Assembly (NCBI GenBank): GCA_947594095.1 | Contig: CANQEA010000033.1 | Span: 1-14,757 of the forward strand | DNA from: an uncultured Clostridia bacterium | Lineage (GTDB): Bacteria; Bacillota_A; Clostridia; TANB77; CAG-508 | Length of the DNA: 14,757 bases | Reading direction: 5' to 3' | Shown: one piece after another, positions 1-5,286 of the stretch | How the letters are laid out: the number at the start of each line of letters is the position of its first letter | How positions within the stretch are numbered: the first letter of the stretch is position 1 | Translations under genes and position numbers: made by a program | The notes under the pieces: generated by a model | Databases searched by the model: none | Seen by the model: the letters and a program-made list of their open reading frames with translations, nothing else | What the model was told of the DNA's origin: nothing

Positions 1-29
1 ACTACTAGAATTATCAGTTGTGTTATCAT
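1..29 (-). CDS. 5' end of an unknown gene running off the left edge
   Basis: A reading frame begins with ATG at 29-27 and continues past position 1, giving the hydrophobic start MITQLIILV. A good Shine-Dalgarno sequence (GAAGGAG, 44-38) lies 8 nt upstream, and a near-consensus promoter lies at 61-89. The hydrophobic start suggests a membrane segment or signal peptide. Nine codons are too few to name a family. It lies downstream of the sortase and has its own promoter, so it is probably a separate transcription unit. Confidence 0.4.
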
Positions 30-60
30 TATTTATTCTCCTTCAAAATTATTCTTTCTT

Positions 61-89
61 ATTATATCCGTTTTCCATAATTTTTTCAA
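61..89 (-). promoter_or_regulatory. sigma-A-type promoter for the left-edge gene
   Basis: On the minus strand there is TTGAAA (89-84), a 17-nt spacer and a perfect TATAAT (66-61). It lies between the sortase stop and the ribosome binding site of the left-edge gene. Spacing and sequence fit the housekeeping consensus; activity is inferred. Confidence 0.55.
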
Positions 90-129
90 TAATTTTTTTT
101 CAAATGTTATAAAATAATGAATTTTAAGA

Positions 130-726
130 TTAATTTTGAGCTTCTTCTGCTTGAATACATCGTCTGTAATTAGGTTCATTTTCTACACATGTAATTAGTG
201 TTATTTTATTTATCTCTTTAGAACTTCCCAAGTATTCCCAATTAGTATCTTTTATTATTTCATGTTTTTTAACAATATATTTTTTTGTAAAATCTTGATA
301 GTGGTAAACAATTTCGTCTCCTATTTGTAATTTTTTTAAATTTTCAAAGTAATTTTTAGAATATCCTCTATTATGTGCCGCTAAGCCAATATTTCCTGTA
401 CTTTTAGATGTCTCTTCAAAATGGCCGACAAATTGGTTTAATACTTCATCTGTTGTTCCCTCTTCTATTGGTGCACTTAAATTTATTTTTGGAATTTCTA
501 TATACCACGAGTCATTTTTTATTAGATTTTCTGATTTGTTTTCAACATTTTGTTCTTGCTTTGTGGATGCATTTGTATTAGATACAGCTTGACTGGTTGA
601 AAATTCTGCTTTAAATGTTGCATTTGGAATTGTAAATATCGATAAAATTAAGTTTATGAATAAAAATATTATTATTGATATAATTAGGCTAATAATATTT
701 ACGTGTTTTGCTACTGTTTCTAGCAT
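130..726 (-). CDS. class D-like sortase (membrane cysteine transpeptidase)
   Basis: This 198-residue protein has one N-terminal membrane helix (about residues 11-33), a polar linker, and a sortase core from about residue 73. Visible catalytic elements are His118 in AAHNRG, Cys180 in TLITC, and an arginine pair 188-189 after the cysteine. Short length, an N-terminal anchor and TLITC fit class D or another small housekeeping-like sortase. Sortases act outside the membrane, cleaving an LPxTG-like signal and joining the protein to cell wall or to pilin subunits. No LPxTG-type substrate is visible here; the nearby pilin-like protein lacks one. The start is odd: GGAGG (747-743) lies 16 nt from the ATG, and an in-frame TAA at 735-733 excludes an upstream start, so translation may be weak. 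The leader before it is duplicated at 1499-1560. Confidence 0.85.
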   Translation of the reverse strand: MLETVAKHVNIISLIISIIIFLFINLILSIFTIPNATFKAEFSTSQAVSNTNASTKQEQNVENKSENLIKNDSWYIEIPKINLSAPIEEGTTDEVLNQFVGHFEETSKSTGNIGLAAHNRGYSKNYFENLKKLQIGDEIVYHYQDFTKKYIVKKHEIIKDTNWEYLGSSKEINKITLITCVENEPNYRRCIQAEEAQN

Positions 727-742
727 ATTTAATTAAAATATT

Positions 743-804
743 CCTCCTTTTTCTATTTTTATTAAATGGATTTTTTAGATTTTTAAATCTTGAATTAAAA
801 ATTT
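743..804. repeat. 62-bp leader repeat, copy 1 (next to sortase)
   Basis: This segment and 1499-1560 agree at about 59 of 62 positions: one C/A difference and T-run lengths of 6/5 versus 7/4. Read on the minus strand it ends in AAAAAGGAGG, so it is an untranslated leader with a ribosome binding site. It also contains a palindromic AGATTT/AAATCT core. The two copies flank the toxin-antitoxin pair. Confidence 0.8.
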
Positions 805-808
805 AATT

Positions 809-1094
809 TTATTTAAAAAGATTTGAATGAGAGTCAATAGTGATTAAAATAATAATAGACTGCTTATCTAATTTTTAATATTCTAACAATATATCTGGTT
901 GCACATGGCATTCCCATATGCCGATTTTTCTTAGGTTTTAATAAATGATTTTTGTATTTCCTTGGTAAAATAATATTTGATGCATGCATATTAATTACTT
1001 CATATAAAGAATTGTAATTAAAATATGCTTGCTTTTGTATTTGTTTTAATTTTTTCTTGAATTTATTTGTAACTTTTATTTTATATTGTATCAT
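809..1094 (-). pseudogene. RelE/YafQ-type toxin, frameshifted at CGG and interrupted by TAA
   Basis: YafQ-family toxins are ribosome-dependent mRNA endonucleases neutralised by DinJ/RelB. The first 57 codons match the family (MIQYKIKVTNKFKKKLKQ, then LPRKYKNHLLKPKKN). At an in-frame CGG (923-921) the conserved reading moves to +1: dropping the C gives GIWECHVQPDILLEY, the family core. An in-frame TAA at 877-875 follows, and then the same frame resumes as KLDKQSIIILITIDSHSNLFK up to TAA at 811-809, matching the family end with its SHSDLF-type histidine. Without the shift, translation ends at 866-864 in unrelated residues. The ATG overlaps the antitoxin end by 14 nt, so the two are translationally coupled. 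Frameshift plus nonsense codon makes a dead toxin the likeliest reading; the frameshift alone may be physiological, since two other genes here share it. Confidence 0.8.
921..923 (-). other. in-frame CGG at the frame change in the toxin gene
   Basis: Codon 58 of the toxin reading frame is CGG, between AAT and CAT. Skipping its C gives AAT-GGC-ATA-TGG, which restores the conserved glycine and the WECH segment. Confidence 0.7.
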
Positions 1095-1371
1095 CTTTGT
1101 TTATTTCTTCTAAAATTTCAGCCAAATTTTTGTAACTTTTATATTTTTCAGGATTTTTTGCAATTTCATCTGCCTCTGCAATTGCTTCTAAAAATTCATC
1201 ACTAAATTTATGTTTTTTTATTTTAAATGGTATACTTTTAGTCATTACAACTTGTTTTAGAAAAATAGTAACTGCTTCAGCTATATTCATACCTAAATCG
1301 CTTAGCGTTTCATCTGCTTCTTTTTTTAATTTTGGCTCAATTCTTATATTTAATGTATCTGTTTTAGCCAA
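1081..1371 (-). CDS. RelB/DinJ-family antitoxin
   Basis: This protein of about 96 residues begins MAKTDTLNIRIEPKLKKEADE, the typical ribbon-helix-helix DNA-binding start of DinJ/RelB antitoxins. A helical segment (DLGMNIAEAVTIFLKQVV) and a charged toxin-binding tail follow. I chose the TTG at 1371-1369 over the upstream GTG at 1380: the GTG lies inside the GGAGGTG ribosome binding site, whereas the TTG sits 8 nt after GGAGG and gives the family's standard N-terminus. It should bind its own promoter, where three ATTGT repeats lie about one helical turn apart, and neutralise the overlapping toxin. The antitoxin frame is intact and contains no CGG codon. If the toxin is dead, this is an orphan antitoxin that may protect against related toxins. 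Confidence 0.9.
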   Translation of the reverse strand: MAKTDTLNIRIEPKLKKEADETLSDLGMNIAEAVTIFLKQVVMTKSIPFKIKKHKFSDEFLEAIAEADEIAKNPEKYKSYKNLAEILEEINKDDTI

Positions 1372-1397
1372 TATTAACACCTCCGTTTTATAATTTT

Positions 1398-1426
1398 ATT
1401 GTAACACATTGTAAATACATTGTCAA
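1398..1426 (-). promoter_or_regulatory. promoter and probable operator of the toxin-antitoxin pair
   Basis: On the minus strand there is a perfect TTGACA (1426-1421), a 17-nt spacer and TACAAT (1403-1398). On the plus strand ATTGT occurs at 1398-1402, 1408-1412 and 1419-1423, steps of 10 and 11 bp. This phasing suits a ribbon-helix-helix repressor, so autoregulation by the antitoxin is inferred. Confidence 0.7.
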
Positions 1427-1498
1427 TAATAATGACCCAAATTATGTTTCATTCTATTAGTATATGTAGCTTTAATTTTAGAATATAAAATAGTAGAA

Positions 1499-1560
1499 CC
1501 TCCTTTTTATATTTTTATTAAATGGATTTTTTTAGATTTTAAATCTTGAATTAAAAATTT
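1499..1560. repeat. 62-bp leader repeat, copy 2 (upstream of antitoxin)
   Basis: Near-identical direct copy of 743-804. On the minus strand it ends in AAAAAGGAGG, but no gene starts at a usable distance beyond it. It sits directly downstream of the promoter at 1592-1620, so this is probably the original sortase leader, cut off from its gene by the toxin-antitoxin insertion. Confidence 0.8.
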
Positions 1561-1591
1561 TGATATTAATTTAAATTATATATATATATAT

Positions 1592-1620
1592 ATATTAATA
1601 GATTTTATGTAATTTGTAAA
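1592..1620 (-). promoter_or_regulatory. probable promoter of the original sortase leader
   Basis: Minus strand TTTACA (1620-1615), 17-nt spacer, TAATAT (1597-1592). It lies just upstream of leader copy 2. The match is moderate in a very AT-rich region, so chance is possible. Confidence 0.4.
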
Positions 1621-1675
1621 GCATTTTTCATCGCAAAATTCGACAAAATTTTAAAAATCCTATTTCTTATTATTT

Positions 1676-1714
1676 TCATGACACTGGCAGACACGAAGCC
1701 TGCCAGTGCCATGA
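1676..1714 (-). repeat. GC-rich 15-bp hairpin after the pilin-like gene
   Basis: Arms 1676-1690 and 1700-1714 pair with one G-T wobble around a 9-nt loop; the core is CACTGGCAG/CTGCCAGTG. It starts 36 nt after the stop codon. No T-run follows on the minus strand, so it is a poor Rho-independent terminator. Hairpins just after the variable region are known to help retrohoming in diversity-generating retroelements, which is an alternative role given the unusual 3' end of the gene. Confidence 0.75.
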
Positions 1715-1750
1715 TATTCTATTTCTTCTGTCTCATGTTAGTTTGCATAA

Positions 1751-2942
1751 TTATTTCTTCGTTTCATAACTGTATAAATCATTGAATACAGGTGTTCGGA
1801 AACAAACCAAAGGGCGGACACTAGTAACTTCAGAATCGCTGACCACAGCATACTCATTGAAAGAACCTTCCTCTTCGTCCACACACCACACGCTTACCCA
1901 CTCCCTGTTGAGAGGTGAAGCCAACCACCAATAGCCCCTACTACCTTTTCTGTATATTCCATTGCTATAAGATGCTCGGAAAGAACCTTTACTAGTTGCT
2001 GGGTTTCCCTGATTATATCCATATTCACCAATTGTGAATTCTGATATTTCTTTCACATTCCCCATGTCATTACGCGCTTTTATTGCAGCGTTAAATGATG
2101 CTCTAAATAATTCTATTGTTGGACTTCCTATTGCATATAATGCTCCATCTAATCCGTCCAAATATCCTTTCCATTTATCAGTATCTGTTAAGTACGCTAC
2201 TCCTTTCATATTTTCTAGACCATCACTTAATGTAAACATGTCTGATTTTTGTGCTTTTATCATTGGATTTAATGCTTGGCCTATTGCTCCTACTGTTCCA
2301 CTATCATAATTATTTCCATATTTCGTTTTTAATGAACCATCTAACGATACTAACTCATCATGTATTATATATGTGTAATCATTATCTTGATAAAATAATC
2401 TCCATGTTCCATTTGTTAATTGCGTTTCTGGTGAGCTTTTTAATTTTACTTCATTTCCATATTTATCCGCGTTTTTTGCTTCTGCATTTGGATCAAATGT
2501 TAATTGATCTGGAGTAAATGGCTCTTCCGCAATTTCTTTTGTATCTCCTTTAATCTCTATTTCATATCCGTCTACTACTACTGTTGCTGGCAATCCTGTT
2601 ATTGGGTTATCATCTAAAGATTTTCCATCATGCGTTATACCAGAAATACGTGCTTTTAAATTGCTATTTAATTGTTTAAAATCGATTTTTCCATCTGTTC
2701 CATAGCTTGCCAGTACTTCTGTTTCTATTCTGTCTTGTATTCCTGCTTTTTCGTTTGCTACTCTTGCCTGGTCTGCTTTTGTAAGCAAACCATTATCTCC
2801 AAAAAGAGTATTAATACTTACTCCGAGCTAAGATTAATATCACAACTATTGTAATGACAAGGGCAATTAATGTAATACCTTTGTTTTTTGTTTGTAAATT
2901 TTTGTACTTCGTTTTTTTGTTCGTTTTTTCTTTTTTAAACAT
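1751..2942 (-). CDS. type IV pilin-like protein with variable C-terminal domain, +1 shift at CGG
   Basis: ATG at 2942 follows AAAGGAG by 6 nt. The first 39 residues form a prepilin-like signal: a lysine-rich leader, then NKG|ITLIALVITIVVILILA, with likely peptidase cleavage after Gly22. Codon 40 is an in-frame CGG (2825-2823), and frame 0 stops three codons later. Skipping the C continues the standard family sequence GVSINTLFGDNGLLTKADQ and gives about 396 residues in total. The C-terminal half resembles domains often labelled DUF6273, with YAIGSPTIELFRASFNAA, GYWWLASP and VRPLVCF; that label is from memory. The last third of this domain is GC-rich and rich in NNY codons, suggesting targeted diversification. 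No LPxTG motif is present, so the nearby sortase need not act on it. The product is expected at the cell surface. It has its own consensus promoter. Without a frameshift, the secretion signal and the body would be separate. Confidence 0.75.
1791..1940 (-). other. candidate retroelement variable region in the pilin-like gene
   Basis: By hand count 76 of 150 bases are G or C, about twice the level around it. It encodes the stretch from WLASP through VRPLVCF. Many codons have the NNY form (CTC, AGC, GAC, GGT, TCT, TTC, GCT, GTC, GAT, GTT, ACT, AGT), as expected when AAY codons of a template are mutated at adenines. No reverse transcriptase or template repeat is in this window, so the partner would have to be elsewhere. 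Confidence 0.45.
2823..2825 (-). other. in-frame CGG at the frame change in the pilin-like gene
   Basis: Codon 40 is CGG between GCT and AGT. Skipping the C gives GCT-GGA-GTA-AGT (Ala-Gly-Val-Ser), the expected ILAGVS continuation of the pilin helix. Frame 0 ends at TAA three codons after CGG. Confidence 0.85.
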
Positions 2943-3080
2943 GTTTTTCTCCTTTCATTCTTTTGTTATTATTTGCATATTTTGCTTTATTATTCCTTAG
3001 AATAATAATTATATAATTAATATAGAAATATTATTTTTTCTATACAATATTAAGAACTATTTTTACTATGTGTTAAGCTT

Positions 3081-3109
3081 ATTATATGAATTGTTAGTTT
3101 TATTGTCAA
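3081..3109 (-). promoter_or_regulatory. perfect-consensus sigma-A promoter for the pilin-like gene
   Basis: Minus strand TTGACA (3109-3104), 17-nt spacer, TATAAT (3086-3081): both hexamers and the spacing are ideal. Transcription would start near 3074, leaving a leader of about 130 nt that includes the hairpin at 2987-3008. Confidence 0.75.
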
Positions 3110-3138
3110 TGTATTTCTATCATTTTTTGTCGATTATT

Positions 3139-3163
3139 ATCTTTAAGTATATTACTTAAAGAT
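3139..3163. repeat. 25-bp palindrome, copy A
   Basis: 11-bp arms (ATCTTTAAGTA / TACTTAAAGAT) surround a 3-bp centre. It lies upstream of the pilin promoter. A related copy in inverted orientation is at 3321-3343. It could be a regulator site or an end of a small decayed element. Confidence 0.55.
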
Positions 3164-3271
3164 AATTTTATATATTCATTATAATAAAATTATAACATCG
3201 AAAACAAGTAATTTGATAGAAAAATTTTATCTATATATATAATAAAATTTTTTTATACATACATATTATAG

Positions 3272-3316
3272 AATACTTATAATTATTAAGAAATCAATAA
3301 TTATGAGTATTTTTTG
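3272..3316 (+). terminator. terminator-like hairpin with no obvious upstream gene
   Basis: Arms 3272-3287 and 3296-3311 form a 16-bp stem with one G-T wobble and an 8-nt loop, followed by a T run on the plus strand. No plus-strand gene precedes it, so it may end a small RNA, be a remnant, or be chance in AT-rich DNA. Confidence 0.35.
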
Positions 3317-3320
3317 TTTT

Positions 3321-3343
3321 CCTTAAGTAATATACTTAAAGAT
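3321..3343. repeat. palindrome, inverted copy of 3139-3163
   Basis: Its reverse complement matches the first 22 bases of copy A. The two copies frame about 205 bp of very AT-rich DNA containing the terminator-like hairpin. Confidence 0.5.
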
Positions 3344-3511
3344 TTAACATTTTTTTAATTTCACGTATCTTCATCTTATTTATATTTTTCTTATTTTTAC
3401 TTCACCTTTATTTTAATCATAATCTTTTTCTTTGTCAATATATTTTTAAGATTTTTATTTAAGCCTATATTTGATGACATAATTGTTTTACCTAAAAACA
3501 TTATTTTTGGA

Positions 3512-3539
3512 ATATTATTTCATATTTTGCAAATAATAT
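3512..3539. repeat. 9-bp inverted repeat upstream of gerA
   Basis: ATATTATTT (3512-3520) and AAATAATAT (3531-3539) are perfect inverted arms separated by 10 bp, about 30 bp before the gerA start. It may be an operator in the gerA promoter region, though such sequences arise easily at this base composition. Confidence 0.3.
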
Positions 3540-3570
3540 AAAAAATAAATTATTATGATGGAGATAAATT

Positions 3571-5260
3571 ATGAATTTTAAAGATTTTGTACAATCTTTT
3601 GTTGGTTATAATCCTAGACAAAAATATCAATTTAATTTAACAGAAAATGAAAATATTAATGATAATAACTATGATAGCAAAAATTTTTCTAATGAGAAAA
3701 AAGTATTTCCTAGTATAAATGTTAATTTACAATATATGAAAACAAAATATAATATTTCTAACAATAGTGATATTATTGCGAGGGAATTTGTTCTAAATGC
3801 CCGCGGAAAGCAATATAATTCTTTTTTAGTCTATATTGATGGTATGATAGATTCTGATATTTTAAATAAATTTGTTTTAGAACCACTTATGATGAGGAAT
3901 AGAAATAATTTATTCGATGGTTCACAATCTAAAGTGGTTTCTGAAGCAGTTGCTAATAATATTACTGTTAGGAAAGTTAAACGCTTTGATTTAGGTAACT
4001 ATATTTTAAATAGCTTAATGCCTCAAAATACTGTTGAAGAACAAAAAGACTTTGAGAAAATTATTTCTGGTATTAATTCACGGAAATTGTGCTTTATTTG
4101 TTGATACATTAGACGTTGCTTTTGATATAGAAGTAAAAGGTTTTAAACAAAGAAGCGTAGATAAACCTACAAATGAAGTTGTTATTAAAGGTGCTCATGA
4201 AGCGTTTGTAGAAAATATTAGAACTAATACTTCACTTTTAAGAAGAATTGTTAATAATGAAAATCTTACAATTGAAAATGTTGAAGTTGGAAATATAACT
4301 AAAACTAAGTGTGCAGTATGCTATATAAATGGAATTACAAATAATGAGTTGATATCTGAAGTAAAATATCGTTTAAATAATTTAGAAATTGATTCTCTTT
4401 TATCTGCTGGACAATTAGAACAACTTATTACAGATACAAATACATTAAGCATTCCTCAAACACTTTCCACAGAACGTCCAGATAAAGCATGTAGTTATCT
4501 TTTAGATGGCAGAGTTATTGTACTTATTAACGGTAGCCCATATGCTTTGATTATGCCTGCGATTTTAAAAGATTACTTAACTTCTCCAGATGATAAAAAC
4601 TTAAGAGTTCTTCTTTCTAATTTTGTAAAATTTCTAAGATTGATTTGTGTTGGTATAACTTTGTTACTTCCTGGTCTTTATGTATCTGTTGTAAGTTTTC
4701 ATCAAGAACTTTTACCAACAGAACTTTTATATTCAATTTTATCTGCAAGAGAAAGCGTGCCTTTTCCTATTATTTTGGAAATTCTTCTTATGGAGATCTC
4801 TTTTGAATTAATTAGAGAAGCATGTCTAAGAGTTCCAAATGCTATTGGTTCTACTATTGGTATTGTAGGAGCATTGGTTCTTGGTGAAGCAGCAGTAAGT
4901 GCTGGGATTGTCAGCCCTATATTAATTATTATAGTTGCAATAACTGGTATATCATCATTTACAATACCTGATTATTCTTTTGGATTTCACTTAAGAGTTT
5001 TTAGATTTTTATTTATACTTTTAGGTTATATATGTGGCTTTTTAGGAATTGCATTAGGTCTTTTTGTATATCTTTCATATTTAGGAGAACTAAAATCCTT
5101 CGGAGTGCCATATATGGTCGGTGTTTCTGCTTTTGACCATATCAAAGGTGGAAATTACTATCTTCCCCCTATGTGGAAAAGAGAATATCGTTCTGCATAT
5201 GTAGACCCTGATAGACCAAGAAAACAAGCTCATATCTCTATGAAATGGAAAAACAAATAA
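3571..5260 (+). CDS. gerA: GerA-family germinant receptor A subunit, +1 shift at CGG
   Basis: A subunit of a spore inner-membrane germinant receptor, which senses nutrients and triggers germination. The ATG follows TGGAG by 7 nt. Frame 0 runs through codon 170 (ending IISGINS), then meets an in-frame CGG at 4081-4083 and would stop at TGA 4102-4104. Moving +1 continues the conserved sequence as GNCALFVDTLDVAFDIEVKGF and runs to TAA at 5258-5260, giving about 562 residues. Family landmarks in the joined protein are KGAHEAFVENIRTN (about 206-219), TERPDKACSYLLDGRVIVL (about 300-318) and several membrane helices from about residue 355. It is slightly longer than usual because of an acidic, asparagine-rich N-terminal stretch. 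gerB and gerC follow intact, which argues against decay of the whole operon. The +1 shift may be normal expression; a recent null mutation is the alternative. Confidence 0.88.
4081..4083 (+). other. in-frame CGG at the frame change in gerA
   Basis: Codon 171 is CGG between TCA and AAA. Skipping the C gives TCA-GGA-AAT-TGT (Ser-Gly-Asn-Cys), matching the SGxxALF segment of GerA proteins with no residue lost or gained. Confidence 0.85.
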
Positions 5261-5286
5261 AAAAGAAAGAAAGGAGTTCAAAATAT

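Larger units (their letters stand above)
1441..1675. other. AT-rich spacer between antitoxin and pilin-like gene
   Basis: No credible gene is seen. On the minus strand the order is promoter (1620-1592), leader copy 2 (1560-1499) ending in a ribosome binding site, then about 70 bp without a convincing start before the antitoxin promoter. Only a 9-codon ATG frame is present. An uninterrupted TA tract lies at 1577-1594. Confidence 0.6.
2943..3570. other. 628-bp AT-rich intergenic region between divergent genes
   Basis: No plausible gene is seen on either strand. It contains the pilin ribosome binding site (2956-2949), a 9-bp hairpin in the pilin leader (2987-3008), the consensus pilin promoter (3081-3109), two related palindromes (3139-3163, 3321-3343), a terminator-like hairpin (3272-3316) and a palindrome before gerA (3512-3539). 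The gerA promoter should lie at the right end; germination operons normally use sigma-G, but I cannot place a convincing site. Confidence 0.6.

Noticed and set aside
1441..1463. Nine-codon ATG frame on the minus strand after leader copy 2
   Set aside because: It is about 35 nt from the ribosome binding site and runs into the antitoxin promoter; no evidence of a gene.
1577..1594. TA dinucleotide run as a phase-variable repeat
   Set aside because: Length change here could affect promoter spacing only marginally, and such tracts are expected at this base composition.
1676..1714. Simple Rho-independent terminator for the pilin-like gene
   Set aside because: The stem is strong but is followed by AAAATAATAAG on the minus strand rather than a T-run, so a normal terminator call is not supported, though some terminator activity is possible.
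2034..2517. Plus-strand open frames opposite the pilin-like gene
   Set aside because: They are antisense to a conserved protein-coding frame, lack ribosome binding sites and have low-complexity compositions.
1751..2942. Sortase substrate
   Set aside because: The C-terminus ends in YSYETKK with no LPxTG-like motif, hydrophobic helix or positively charged tail of the sorting-signal type.
3139..3343. Insertion sequence or CRISPR array
   Set aside because: There is no transposase, and only two inverted copies of a short AT-rich palindrome rather than regularly spaced direct repeats.
4102..4104. TGA reassigned to a sense codon, since the frame-0 gerA reading ends in TGA
   Set aside because: Reading through this TGA does not restore the GerA sequence, whereas the +1 shift at CGG does. 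No other conserved gene needs TGA read as sense.
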